Shown: one piece after another, positions 35,558 to 44,147 of the stretch
How the letters are laid out: each line of letters begins with the position of its first letter
How positions within the stretch are numbered: the stretch's first letter is position 1
Source: Bog-756 sp963704615
GTDB taxonomy: Bacteria > Actinomycetota > Acidimicrobiia > Acidimicrobiales > RAAP-2
Direction: 5' to 3'
DNA: 64,000 bases
NCBI GenBank assembly: GCA_963704615.1
Contig: OY969923.1
Location: 1,674,001 to 1,738,000 of the forward strand
Notes under the pieces: generated by a model
Databases searched by the model: none
Told to the model about the DNA's origin: nothing
The model's input: only the letters and a program-made list of their open reading frames with translations
Position numbers and translations under genes: made by a program

Positions 35558-37438
35558 ATGACCGCCAACCCAACGACCCAGGTGACCGACCTCGACACCG
35601 TTGCCGAGCTCGCGGCCCAGCTGCGGGTCGACTCGATCCGATCGTCGACGAGCGCCGGATCGGGTCACCCCACTTCCAGCATGTCTGCGGCCGACCTGAT
35701 TGCAGTGCTGGTGGCCCGTCACCTGCGCTACGACTGGGACGATCCCCATGCGCGCGGCAACGACCATCTGGTGTTCTCCAAGGGTCACGCGTCTCCGCTT
35801 CTTTACTCCGTGTTCAAGGCGGCCGGCGTCGTGAGCGACAAGGAGCTGATGACCGGCTATCGGCGATTCGGGCAGCGACTCGAGGGACATCCCACACCGA
35901 TCCTGCCATGGGTCGACGTCGCCACCGGCTCCCTTGGTCAAGGGCTCCCCGATGGTGTGGGGATCGCTCTGTCGGGCAGGTATCTCGAGCAGCTACCGTT
36001 CCGCGTCTTCGTCCTGTGCGGCGACAGTGAGCTCGCCGAGGGCTCGATCTGGGAGGCGCTCGACAGAGCGTCCTATTACGAATTGTCGAATCTCGTCGTG
36101 ATGGCTGATATCAACCGACTAGGCCAACGCGGCCCGACGGAGCTCCAGTGGGATCTCGACCAATACGAGCGACGCGTTGAGGCGTTCGGGGCGCGTGCCC
36201 TCGTGATCGACGGCCACGACCTCTCTGCCATCGACGGCGCATTGTCGGCTGCTGGGAGCTTGGAGGGCGACCGACCCACGGTCATCATCGCGAGGACCAT
36301 CAAGGGCAAGGGCTTCCCCGAGGTAGAGAACAAGAACGGCTGGCACGGAAAGCCGTTTCCTCCGGACATGGCTGCGAGCGCTATCGAGGAGCTCGGCGGC
36401 GAGCGCCACCTGGTGGTCCGCGGCCCCCTGCCCGAGAAGGTGAGCGACGAGCCGAGCTCGGCGGCAACGGAGACACGGGTGGAGCTTCCCAAGTACTCAG
36501 TTGGCGACTCGGTGGCCACCCGCAAGGCCTATGGCGACGCGCTGGTGGCGATAGGCACGAGCAATCCCCGGGTGGTCGTGCTCGACAGCGAGGTCAGCAA
36601 CTCGACCTTCGCCGACGAGTTCGCCCAGCAATTCCCCGACCGCTACTTCGAGATGTTCATCGCAGAGCAGCAGCTCGTCGCGGCGGCCACTGGCCTGAGC
36701 GTTCGCGGGTACACCACATTCGCGTCGACCTTCGCCGCGTTCTTCACACGTGCGTTCGACTTCATACGCATGGGCGCCATCTCGGGCGTTGACCTGCGTC
36801 TGTCAGGCTCGCACTGCGGGGTCGAGATCGGAGCTGACGGACCGTCCCAGATGGGACTCGAGGACCTCGCCATGATGCGCACGGTCCACAGCTCCACCGT
36901 TCTCTACCCGAGCGACGCCACGAGTACCGCAGCACTGGTTGAGCAGATGTCACGCACGAAGGGAATCAGCTACATCCGCACCACACGAGGGGCGTACCCG
37001 GTCGTGTACGGGCCGGATGAGGCCTTCGAGGTGGGGGGTTCCAAGGTGCTTCGCTCCTCGGGACAAGACGATGTCACGCTGATCGGCGCCGGCGTGACCC
37101 TACACTCCTGTCTCGACGCAGCCGACCAGCTGGCGGGCGGCGGAATCGGTGCACGAGTCATTGACTGCTATTCGGTCAAGCCAGTCGACGACGCGACCCT
37201 GGCCGAGGCTGCGACAGCCACTTCGGGACGCGTCGTCGTGGCTGAGGACCACCACCCGGAGGGAGGCCTGGGCTCGGCCGTGATCGCCAGCCTTGTCGGG
37301 CAGCCAAACCTCCAGGTCGCTCACCTCGCGGTGCGGGGCATGCCGGGATCGGGTACCGGCGCGGAGCTCATGGCGTGGGCCGGCATCGACGCCGACCACA
37401 TCGCGGCCTCGGCGCGCGAGCTGGTGGGCGGAAGCTGA
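35558..37438 (+). CDS. Transketolase
   Basis: 626 residues comprising the full thiamine-diphosphate enzyme on one chain. N-terminal domain: GSGHPTSSMSAADL, LVFSKGHASPLLY, the cofactor motif CGDSELAEGSIWEAL through LVVMADIN, and GTVxGHD-type VIDGHDLSAIDGAL. C-terminal Pyr domain: AYGDALVAIGTSNPRVVVLD, FAEQQLVAAATGLSVRGY and HCGVEIGADGPSQMGLEDLA. It transfers two-carbon ketol units in the pentose phosphate pathway. The start at 35558 follows AAGGGAG; similarity does not extend further upstream. It may also use dihydroxyacetone-type substrates. No Calvin-cycle or pentose pathway neighbours are present. Confidence 0.93.
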   Translation: MTANPTTQVTDLDTVAELAAQLRVDSIRSSTSAGSGHPTSSMSAADLIAVLVARHLRYDWDDPHARGNDHLVFSKGHASPLLYSVFKAAGVVSDKELMTGYRRFGQRLEGHPTPILPWVDVATGSLGQGLPDGVGIALSGRYLEQLPFRVFVLCGDSELAEGSIWEALDRASYYELSNLVVMADINRLGQRGPTELQWDLDQYERRVEAFGARALVIDGHDLSAIDGALSAAGSLEGDRPTVIIARTIKGKGFPEVENKNGWHGKPFPPDMAASAIEELGGERHLVVRGPLPEKVSDEPSSAATETRVELPKYSVGDSVATRKAYGDALVAIGTSNPRVVVLDSEVSNSTFADEFAQQFPDRYFEMFIAEQQLVAAATGLSVRGYTTFASTFAAFFTRAFDFIRMGAISGVDLRLSGSHCGVEIGADGPSQMGLEDLAMMRTVHSSTVLYPSDATSTAALVEQMSRTKGISYIRTTRGAYPVVYGPDEAFEVGGSKVLRSSGQDDVTLIGAGVTLHSCLDAADQLAGGGIGARVIDCYSVKPVDDATLAEAATATSGRVVVAEDHHPEGGLGSAVIASLVGQPNLQVAHLAVRGMPGSGTGAELMAWAGIDADHIAASARELVGGS

Positions 37439-37594
37439 GTTCTTCACGGCCCCCGGGGTGAACGATCCGCGCCCCGAATCCCGAGGTGGCCGATCCCGTC
37501 GACGGGGGTCGTACCGGCAGGCGTTTATCAGCGGCCCCGCCGGGAATGGAATACGTCGGGAACCAGAATGCGGCACTGCGAGACGACGCACTTC

Positions 37595-37604
37595 AGGAGG
37601 TGAT
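37595..37604 (+). promoter_or_regulatory. Ten-base perfect Shine-Dalgarno sequence of hsp20
   Basis: AGGAGGTGAT is fully complementary to the 3' end of 16S rRNA and stands six bases before the ATG at 37611. It decides the start of the Hsp20 gene within a longer open frame and predicts strong translation. Confidence 0.85.
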
Positions 37605-37610
37605 GCTCTG

Positions 37611-38066
37611 ATGGCCAACATGGTGAGGAGAGGTTCCAGAAACGTGGAGCCCTTCGACTTCTTCGACCAGACGTTCGGTGACTGGGTCAGGTTGATGCCG
37701 TTCCGCCCGGGATTGCCTTTCCGAGACGCCGTGCCGGACGATTTGATCCGAGTCGACGAATACGAGGACGGCGACGCCCTGGTGATTCGAGCTGAGATGC
37801 CCGGGATTGACCCGGACAAGGACGTCGAAGTAACCGTGTCGGGCGGGATGCTTCACATTCACGCCGAGCGCCGCCAGGAGGAGAACAAAGACGAGAAGGG
37901 CTACCGCCACCGCGAGTTGCGCTACGGGTCGTTCTCGCGGAGCCTTCCGCCTCCCGACGGCGCTCAGCAGTCGGACGTGACGGCCGATTTCAAGGATGGC
38001 ATGCTCGAGATCCGGGTTCCGATCCCCCAGGAATCTGCCACGAAGGTTCCGGTTACGAAGAAGTAG
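37611..38066 (+). CDS. Hsp20/alpha-crystallin small heat shock protein
   Basis: A 151-residue small chaperone that keeps unfolding proteins soluble. The alpha-crystallin domain runs from VDEYEDGDALVIRAEMPGID through VSGGMLHIHAERRQEENKDE to YRHRELRYGSFSRSLPPPDG. It closes with MLEIRVPIP and the C-terminal I/V-x-I/V-like VPVTKK. The N-terminal arm contains DFFDQTFGDWVRLMPFRP. Start fixed by a perfect Shine-Dalgarno. A 57-residue gene follows in the same direction after 129 bases. Confidence 0.95.
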   Translation: MANMVRRGSRNVEPFDFFDQTFGDWVRLMPFRPGLPFRDAVPDDLIRVDEYEDGDALVIRAEMPGIDPDKDVEVTVSGGMLHIHAERRQEENKDEKGYRHRELRYGSFSRSLPPPDGAQQSDVTADFKDGMLEIRVPIPQESATKVPVTKK

Positions 38067-38195
38067 GTCGGAAAGGGGCGTCGGGCTGCGGAGGCTCGAC
38101 GGAATGGCGGTGACGGACCAGCCCGATGGGCGCGGCTCTCCGCCTGTGGTGACTTCTAGACCGAAGCGGTTGAACGGACAAGGAGGACGTTTGCG

Positions 38196-38369
38196 ATGAC
38201 TACTTACCGGATCGTGTACGGCGATGACGAACAGGTCGTGCGCGAGACCTATGAGGACGTCGAGGTCGAACGCGAAGACGGATGGTTGGTCATCTTCCAG
38301 AGAGGAGACGCCATCTTGCGGCTCCAAGAGGCGCACGTCCAGTCGATAGAGGAGATGAGCGACACGTAG
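38196..38369 (+). CDS. 57-residue conserved-looking small protein
   Basis: ATG 38196 follows AAGGAGGA at a good eight-base spacing. The product starts MTTYRIVYGDDEQVVRETYE and ends QEAHVQSIEEMSDT. It is acidic and predicted to be a small beta-hairpin/helix protein (DVEVEREDGWLVIFQ strand). I have a general recollection of similar short actinobacterial proteins beside hsp20 but no function. The strong ribosome binding site and typical codon use argue for a real gene. It may share a transcript with hsp20. Confidence 0.78.
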   Translation: MTTYRIVYGDDEQVVRETYEDVEVEREDGWLVIFQRGDAILRLQEAHVQSIEEMSDT

Positions 38370-38415
38370 TCGGCCGTACGGCAGGTGGTGGTGCTGCTGC
38401 GTAACCGTCGCCAGT

Positions 38416-39132
38416 TCACTGCCCAGCGGTCTGACCGCCATCGATATGGAGGATCTCGCCCGTCACAAAGGTGGCGTGCTCGAGATACAAGATTCCGTCG
38501 ACGACGTCGCTGACCTCGCCCAGGCGGCCAAGGGGGTGGAGGGCAGCCATACCGGCATAGGAGGCGGGATCATGAATCGGGGTCTTGATGACGCCCAGTG
38601 ATACTGCGTTGACGCGCACGCCGCGTGAGGCGTATTCGATGGCGAGCGAGCGGGACACCGCGGCCAATCCGCCCTTGGTGAGGACGGCCAATGCTGAAGG
38701 GCGGTTGCTGTCGGCGTGCTCGACCAGACTGGTGCTGATGTTGACGATGTGGCCGCTGCCCTGCTTGACCATCTGGGGGATGACGCGCTGGGTCATGTGG
38801 AAGAACCCTTCCAGGTTCGTCGCCGTTATGGCGGCGTAGTCGTTCATGGTGTAGTCCGTAAACGGCTTGCCAATGAAGACCCCGGCGTTGTTGACCAGGC
38901 TGTCGATCCGCCCAAAGCGATCGAGCGCCTCCTCCACCACGCGCTGAGCGGTTTCTGCTTTGGCGATGTCCCCCTGCACGGTCACGTACTCGGGATCGCT
39001 TGACGGCGGAATCGAGAGTGACATGCCCACCACGGCATACCCGGACCGACGGAACCCGTCCACGAGCCCAGCGCCGATGCCCTGAGAGGCTCCGGTGATA
39101 ATCGCGACCTTTTGTGTAGCAGACGACGTCAT
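38416..39132 (-). CDS. Short-chain dehydrogenase/reductase
   Basis: 238 residues: KVAIITGASQGIGAGLVDGF (cofactor motif), SLVNNAGVFIGKP (NNAG), GSGHIVNISTSL (Ser), and the active-site region VLTKGGLAAVSRSLAIEYAS. The usual YxxxK Tyr position is replaced: LAVLTKGGL keeps the Lys but has Val where Tyr is expected. A C-terminal GEILHIDGGQTAGQ is typical. The ATG overlaps the stop of the DUF3237 gene in an ATGA-type junction, so the two are translationally coupled and probably act in one pathway. Confidence 0.9.
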   Translation of the reverse strand: MTSSATQKVAIITGASQGIGAGLVDGFRRSGYAVVGMSLSIPPSSDPEYVTVQGDIAKAETAQRVVEEALDRFGRIDSLVNNAGVFIGKPFTDYTMNDYAAITATNLEGFFHMTQRVIPQMVKQGSGHIVNISTSLVEHADSNRPSALAVLTKGGLAAVSRSLAIEYASRGVRVNAVSLGVIKTPIHDPASYAGMAALHPLGRLGEVSDVVDGILYLEHATFVTGEILHIDGGQTAGQ

Positions 39133-39602
39133 CCGACGAGATAGGTCTCGTAGATCACACCGCCGGGCAGGCGGCCGCCGACACTGATGAAGACGCCTTT
39201 GTTCAGCCAGTCGAGCTCGGGTACAGCAGTCTCGATTTGGGTTGACGTACGGAAGGTGTACTCGCTGGCATCGACGTCCTCACCCCGACCGAGACGCGCC
39301 AAGACTTCCGGTTCTCCGTGGCGCACGCCTCGGGACCGGACGAAGAGCAGCGTTCCATCGTCGGTCTGCAGTGTGTAGCGCAGGTCGGCCAGAGCGGTCC
39401 CGTCCTCGAGGACTTGTTGCCAGTCGGCGCTGGCGCCAGGGATCAACTTTCCGGAGAGTTCCGGACCGGTGAATGTCCCGCCGGTTTGGGGCACGATCCG
39501 GCGGCGGCCCTGGGCGGTTCTACCGAAGTCGAGCGGCTGGCCAAGGGTGGCCTCTAAGCGGTACACCAGGCTCAGCCGGGGTTCAGGGAGCCGCACAGCC
39601 AT
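39129..39602 (-). CDS. DUF3237 domain protein
   Basis: 157 residues with PRLSLVYRLEATLGQPLDFG, GRRRIVPQTGGTFTGPELSG, DLRYTLQTDDGTLLFVRSRG and GGVIYETYLVG. This is the DUF3237 beta-barrel family, function unknown, often beside SDRs and aromatic-degradation genes. Its ATG lacks a ribosome binding site and lies inside a short upstream frame that does have one, suggesting coupling or an undetected frameshift adding an N-terminal extension. It overlaps the SDR gene by four bases. Confidence 0.88.
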   Translation of the reverse strand: MAVRLPEPRLSLVYRLEATLGQPLDFGRTAQGRRRIVPQTGGTFTGPELSGKLIPGASADWQQVLEDGTALADLRYTLQTDDGTLLFVRSRGVRHGEPEVLARLGRGEDVDASEYTFRTSTQIETAVPELDWLNKGVFISVGGRLPGGVIYETYLVG

Positions 39603-39693
39603 GACTCGGCTCCGCGTCCGAGACCGTCGCTACGGCATCGGCCGACTCCGGATGGTCGAAATCGTCGGGGCGCAACATCTCGAACCTGGTCAT
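39583..39693 (-). CDS. Short upstream ORF (36 codons) leading into DUF3237 gene
   Basis: ATG 39693 with AAAGGAGA four to five bases upstream starts MTRFEMLRPDDFDHPESADA. It stops 20 bases inside the DUF3237 gene. Because the strong ribosome binding site belongs to this frame, it is either a coupled leader peptide or the true N-terminus of DUF3237 separated by a single-base indel near 39590-39605. I cannot decide between these. Confidence 0.55.
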   Translation of the reverse strand: MTRFEMLRPDDFDHPESADAVATVSDAEPSHGCAAP

Positions 39694-40167
39694 GTCGTCT
39701 CCTTTACCCTCTTACTCTGCTGTCAGATTATTGACTCTGTTGTTCACTGTGCTCTCAGATTGACCATGGCCCTTCGGCCCGCCCGTCGAGCCTGGTGGGG
39801 GTGACTGTCTGAGCCTTCGAGACGGCCGACCCACAGGTCGTTTACCCATCGGGACTACGATTACCCACCCGAATCAATGGTCCGATCCTCTCCCGACATT
39901 CCGGGGCCGGACCAGCGACGGCGCCGACTGTCCGCCCGCGCCTTGTTCACGGCCGCAGCAGGCTCGGCATCGAGAAAAGGAGCCTCCTGGTGCCCACGCG
40001 AAGGCCGAGGCCCCGATGATGAGCGCCCCCGCCTTGCCATGCGCTCTGACAACGCCGTCCGTCATGGCGGCTCGCACGCCAAGCCGCCGGCGACCTGGTC
40101 ATCGGCTCGCTAGAGCCGGGCGAGCGACGTGTGTTTCTCCACCTCCAGGTGGGAATGATCTAATGGC
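39694..40167. other. 474-base divergent intergenic region with near-direct repeat
   Basis: No gene recognised. TCAGATTATTGAC (39723-39735) and TCAGATTGAC (39755-39764) start 32 bases apart, about three helical turns, in an unusually AT-rich patch just upstream of the short ORF. They could be an operator pair for the DUF3237-SDR operon. The rest shows nothing. Confidence 0.4.
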
Positions 40168-41106
40168 ATGGTGATCCCGCTCATGCTGGCCACGTTGACC
40201 GATCGTCGCGATTTCGGCGACGATTGGCTCCTTGAGCGCAAGCTCGACGGCGAACGTTGCGTCACCCGCAAGGCGGGCAGCGACGTGCGACTCGAGTCGC
40301 GTACCGGCAAGGATCTCAGCTCCACCTATCCCGAGGTCCGCGCCGCGGTGGCGGCGCAACACTCCCGGGACCTCCTGCTCGACGGCGAGGTGGTGGCCTT
40401 TGACGGCGACCAGACGTCTTTCACCCGGCTCCAACAGCGTCTCGGGGTTTCCCAGCCGTCTCCAGAGCTGCTGTCCGAGTACCCGGTGGTCTACTGCGTC
40501 TTCGACCTCCTGGCGATCGACGATGAGGATCTCACCCATCGGCCACTGGTCGAGCGCCGCGCCCGGCTGACGAGGACGGTCCGGTCGAGCTCGGCGCTGC
40601 AGCACACCGAGGCCTGGAGCGACGACTCTCAGCGGCGGTTCGCCGCGGCCTGCCGATCCGGCTGGGAGGGGCTCATCGCCAAGCGCGCCGACGCACCGTA
40701 CGTCGCCGGCCGTTCGAAGGACTGGCTGAAGCTGAAGTGCGTCTGGGAGCAGGAGTTCGTCATCGGCGGTTACACCGATCCCGGTGGGAGCCGGACCGAC
40801 TTTGGTGCCCTCCTGGTCGGTTATTACGAGAACGGCTCCCTCCGCTACGCCGGGAAGGTCGGCACCGGCTACGCCCAGGCGACACTCCACGACCTCGGCA
40901 TCCGGCTGCGGAGGCTGGAAACGGCCGAGCCGGCCTTTGTCGACGCTCGACCGATCCCCCGCGGCGCGCACTGGACACAGCCCACTCTCGTCGCTCAGAT
41001 CGGATTTGCCGAATGGACGACCGACGCTCGGTTGCGTCAGCCGCGCTTCCTCGGGCTCCGCGACGACAAGAATCCCGCTGAGGTGGTCCGGGAGCGGCCC
41101 CAGTGA
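40168..41106 (+). CDS. ATP-dependent DNA ligase (LigD/LigC-type catalytic domain)
   Basis: 312 residues. The adenylation motif is LERKLDGER with the nucleophile Lys near residue 25. It is followed by LESRTGKDLSSTYPEV, LLLDGEVVAFDG (motif III), YCVFDLLAIDD, WEGLIAKRADAPYVAGRSKDW (motif IV) and WLKLKC (motif V). The OB-fold continues with GGYTDPGGSRTDFGALLVGYY to YAGKVGTG. This matches the stand-alone ligase domain of bacterial NHEJ. No Ku, polymerase or phosphoesterase domain is adjacent. It may seal breaks in non-homologous end joining or repair. Start ATG 40168. Confidence 0.93.
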   Translation: MVIPLMLATLTDRRDFGDDWLLERKLDGERCVTRKAGSDVRLESRTGKDLSSTYPEVRAAVAAQHSRDLLLDGEVVAFDGDQTSFTRLQQRLGVSQPSPELLSEYPVVYCVFDLLAIDDEDLTHRPLVERRARLTRTVRSSSALQHTEAWSDDSQRRFAAACRSGWEGLIAKRADAPYVAGRSKDWLKLKCVWEQEFVIGGYTDPGGSRTDFGALLVGYYENGSLRYAGKVGTGYAQATLHDLGIRLRRLETAEPAFVDARPIPRGAHWTQPTLVAQIGFAEWTTDARLRQPRFLGLRDDKNPAEVVRERPQ

Positions 41107-41334
41107 GTAGGGAAGAGGGCGGTAGGCGTGGGTACCACCAAAAACGCACAAACCTTTGACGGACATGGCAACTGCGGTTGGCGCCGGTCCGTTGACACCA
41201 TGCCCCAGGCGACGTGGTCTTCGATTCGACAGACGACCGAGAGCCAACTCGGTCAGCGTGAGCTCTCAGGTGACGGCGGTGCGCACCGGCCCGCGGATGT
41301 GGGATCCTGACGGCGTGAAAGGAGTTCGAGTGTC

Positions 41335-42615
41335 ATGTCGATGATCGACTACGACGCCAAGCCCGTCACCCCTCAGGTCCTGCTGGTAGGGCACCGAGCG
41401 TCCTCCGTCGGTTACAGCATCCGTGACTTTCTCAGTCGAAATGGTGTCCCCTATGAGTGGGTTGACGTGGAAGACGCGGCGCGGGTCGCGGTGTTGTTGT
41501 CCGCCGAGGAGAGGGATCCCGACCAGTTGCCTGTCTGCGTCCTTCCCAACGGAATGCGGCTCGCTCCCGCCACGCTGGAAGGCGTTGCCGCGGGGCTGGG
41601 GATGGTGTCGGCTCCGTCGCTGTCGGAGTACGACCTGACCATCGTGGGTGCCGGTCCAGCCGGGCTGGCAGCCGCCGTGTACGCCGCATCTGAGGGTTTG
41701 CGCGCCGCAACCATCGAGGCCGTGGCGCCCGGAGGTCAGGCCGGTACGACTTCCATGATCGAGAACTATCTCGGATTCCCCCAAGGGATCAGCGGAAGCG
41801 AGTTGGCGACGCGGGCGACCGCACAGGCCAGGAGATTCGGGGCCGAGATCCTTCTCGCTCGAAAGCTCGTCCACATGACCAGTGACGGCTCGGGTTACGT
41901 GGCCAAACTCTCCGACGGATCAGCTGTCCAGTCACGCACCATGCTCATCGCCAGCGGTGTCGACTGGCGTCGTCTGGAGGTTCCGGGAATCGATGAGCTG
42001 TTGGGTTCCGGTGTGTACTACGGTGCCGGTCCGAGCGAGGCGGTTACATGCAATGGGTGCCGAGTGTTCATTGTCGGGGGAGGGAACTCCGCCGGCCAGG
42101 CGGTCATACGTTTCTCGCGGTACGCAGAGCACGTGACCTTGCTGGTCCGCGGTCGCTCCCTTGAGGCATCGATGTCCCAGTACCTGATCAACCAGGTGAA
42201 GGAGCTTGCCAACGTCGATGTTCAGACAAACACGGAAGTAGTGAGTCTCGAATCAGATACTCACCTGCGAGCACTCATGATTTCGTCAGGCGGCACGGTT
42301 GCTCGATTTCCGGCCGACGCGCTTTTCGTGTGCATCGGAGGGGTGCCGCGCACCCAAGGCGCGGCTGCTGTGGGACTTGCTCTCGACAGCGCTGGATTCG
42401 TGCGCACTGGGGCTGAACTCAGCTCATCAGCCGGCGCGCTCGAGCGATGGCCCCTGTCTCGTCCACCCTTACCTCTCGAAACGAGTCTGCCCGGGCTGTT
42501 CGCCGCTGGCGACGTCCGGAGTGGATCGATCAAGCGCTGCGCCGCTGCCATAGGCGAGGGGTCGATGGCGGTGGCATTGGTGCACCAACGCCTCGCCGAA
42601 CTAGGCGGTGAATGA
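41335..42615 (+). CDS. Thioredoxin-reductase-like flavoprotein with glutaredoxin-like N-domain
   Basis: 426 residues. Residues 1-90 resemble a Grx/Trx fold (QVLLVGHRASSVGYSIRDFL, GVPYEWVDVEDAA) without a CxxC. Then comes the TrxR fold: LTIVGAGPAGLAAAVYAASE (FAD), GGQAGTTSMIENYLGFPQGI, VFIVGGGNSAGQAVIRFSRY (NAD(P)) and LFAAGDVRSGSIKRCAAAIG. In E. coli TrxR the redox CATC precedes the second Rossmann motif; here that position reads GAGP, while a CNGC (about Cys239-Cys242) sits ten residues later. It belongs to the TrxR-like branch without the canonical disulfide. The next gene (LUD) follows within one base. Confidence 0.87.
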   Translation: MSMIDYDAKPVTPQVLLVGHRASSVGYSIRDFLSRNGVPYEWVDVEDAARVAVLLSAEERDPDQLPVCVLPNGMRLAPATLEGVAAGLGMVSAPSLSEYDLTIVGAGPAGLAAAVYAASEGLRAATIEAVAPGGQAGTTSMIENYLGFPQGISGSELATRATAQARRFGAEILLARKLVHMTSDGSGYVAKLSDGSAVQSRTMLIASGVDWRRLEVPGIDELLGSGVYYGAGPSEAVTCNGCRVFIVGGGNSAGQAVIRFSRYAEHVTLLVRGRSLEASMSQYLINQVKELANVDVQTNTEVVSLESDTHLRALMISSGGTVARFPADALFVCIGGVPRTQGAAAVGLALDSAGFVRTGAELSSSAGALERWPLSRPPLPLETSLPGLFAAGDVRSGSIKRCAAAIGEGSMAVALVHQRLAELGGE

Positions 42616-42616
42616 C

Positions 42617-43294
42617 ATGGATACCTCACCGACGACGGGCCTATCAGGAGACTCGGAGGTGGCGGGTCCCAGCAAGGAGGCAGAGGCGGAATTTTCTCGA
42701 CCGGCCACGAAAGGGAAAATCAGCGCTGTGGCCAGTGCCCTCGAAGGCAACGGAATCACTTCCACTGTGGTCGACTCCGGCGAAGAGGCGAGAATGGCGG
42801 TGCGGTCCATCCTCCCGGTAGGAGCCGAGGTCTACAACAACACCTCCAGCACACTCGAAGTCATCGGCGTCGCCGAGGACATCGAACGATCCGGGCAGTA
42901 TCAGCCACTTCGCCCCCGTCTCTACCAAATGGATCGCCAAATGCAGGTTCGCGAGATGCGGCAGCTGTCCGCTTCGCCCGATTGGGTCGTCGGAAGCGTT
43001 CACGCCCTCACGGAGCAGGGCTCACTGCTTATTGCCTCCGCCAGCGGTAGCCAGCTGGGTCCGATCGTTTCCGGAGCGGGTCACGTGATTCTCGTCATCG
43101 GTGCGCAGAAGATCGTTTCCGACTTCAACACAGGACTGCGCCGCATCACCGAGTATTGCTTTCCTCTCGAGGATCGGCGGGCCAGGCAGGCCTACGGCGT
43201 TCCCAGCGCAGTGAACAACCTTCTCGTCATCAACAAGGCCGTCGCCCTCGGCCGGATCACCACAATCTTGGTGAATGAACCGCTCGGGTTCTGA
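42617..43294 (+). CDS. LUD-domain protein (LutC/YkgG family)
   Basis: 225 residues with the LUD fold: ISAVASALEGNGITSTVVDS, GAEVYNNTSSTLEVIGVAED, PDWVVGSVHALTEQGSLLIA, and GPIVSGAGHVILVIGAQKIV. LUD proteins are subunits or relatives of lactate utilisation complexes LutABC; here no iron-sulfur LutA or LutB is nearby. ATG 42617 lies one base after the flavoprotein stop, or GTG 42608 could overlap it, so the pair is translationally coupled. That pairing suggests a joint redox function, otherwise unknown. Confidence 0.88.
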   Translation: MDTSPTTGLSGDSEVAGPSKEAEAEFSRPATKGKISAVASALEGNGITSTVVDSGEEARMAVRSILPVGAEVYNNTSSTLEVIGVAEDIERSGQYQPLRPRLYQMDRQMQVREMRQLSASPDWVVGSVHALTEQGSLLIASASGSQLGPIVSGAGHVILVIGAQKIVSDFNTGLRRITEYCFPLEDRRARQAYGVPSAVNNLLVINKAVALGRITTILVNEPLGF

Positions 43295-43335
43295 CGAAGC
43301 GGACGTGCCTGGTCAACCCACAAACCGGCCTTCGG

Positions 43336-43587
43336 TCAGCCCGGCTCGCCTTGAATGTCCAGGAGTGCCATCGCTTGGGAGGCATCTTCGGCCGGAACAA
43401 AGACAGGCACTCCGTCGGCGAAACTGACCGACTCGTAAATGGAGCCCGCTCCGAGAGTTGCTTCAATCCCCGACGCCCGCAGACGCGCCGCTATCACCTC
43501 CGCCTCGAACGGCTGAACCCGGGTCACCTCCGCGAGGCCATTGCCGTGGGATTGCTGGGATTCACGAGGCCTGTGGTCGTCTGACAC
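43336..43587 (-). CDS. DUF2007 putative signal-transducing domain protein
   Basis: From GTG 43587 (AAAGG upstream) the 83-residue protein carries VTRVQPFEAEVIAARLRASG, VPVFVPAEDASQAMALL. This is the DUF2007 fold, related to PII-like or ACT-like small domains and found in many actinobacteria, function unknown. Earlier in-frame starts would add sequence overlapping the msrA gene without similarity. It lies 38 bases downstream of msrA on the same strand and may be its operon partner. Confidence 0.78.
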   Translation of the reverse strand: MSDDHRPRESQQSHGNGLAEVTRVQPFEAEVIAARLRASGIEATLGAGSIYESVSFADGVPVFVPAEDASQAMALLDIQGEPG

Positions 43588-43625
43588 GTCCAACCTTTCG
43601 GATTCGGATGTGCGGGCTAGGACTT

Positions 43626-44147
43626 CTATGTGGCGGCGGCTTCGCTTCGACGGGGTAGTACCCAGTCCGGGCGTGGGAAGTGGCAGGTATAGCCATTCGG
43701 GTAGCGCTCGAGATAGTCCTGGTGCTCTGACTCCGCCTCCCAGAACGGCCCCGCTGGCGAAACCTCGGTGACCACCTTGCCGGGCCAAAGGCCAGACGCC
43801 TCGACGTCGGCGATGGTGTCCTCGGCCACCCGACGCTGATCGTCGTCGAGGTAGAAAATCGCCGATCGGTAGCTTGGGCCAATGTCGTTCCCCTGGCGGT
43901 TCAGTGTGGTCGGGTCGTGCACCTGAAAGAAGAACTCGAGCAGATCGCGGTAGGAGGTCAGCTGCGGATCAAAGGTGATTTCGATCGCCTCGGCGTTGGT
44001 TCCGTGGTTTCGGTAGGTTGCGTTCGCCACATCACCGCCGGTGTACCCCACCCGCGTCGAGAGGACGCCCGGGCGCTTCCGGATCAGGTCCTGCATGCCC
44101 CAGAAGCACCCTCCGGCAAGAATCGCCTTCTCTGTCTTGTCACTCAT
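43626..44147 (-). CDS. msrA: Peptide methionine sulfoxide reductase MsrA
   Basis: ATG 44147 with AGGAAG upstream. The active-site GCFWG appears as LAGGCFWGMQDLI, with the catalytic Cys at residue 14, followed by TRVGYTGGDVANATYRNH and HAEAIEITFDP-type NAEAIEITFDP. It reduces S-Met sulfoxide in oxidised proteins. A second Cys lies near the C-terminus (YTCHFP). It starts within the last four bases of msrB, so the two repair enzymes for both sulfoxide stereoisomers are coupled. Confidence 0.96.
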   Translation of the reverse strand: MSDKTEKAILAGGCFWGMQDLIRKRPGVLSTRVGYTGGDVANATYRNHGTNAEAIEITFDPQLTSYRDLLEFFFQVHDPTTLNRQGNDIGPSYRSAIFYLDDDQRRVAEDTIADVEASGLWPGKVVTEVSPAGPFWEAESEHQDYLERYPNGYTCHFPRPDWVLPRRSEAAAT

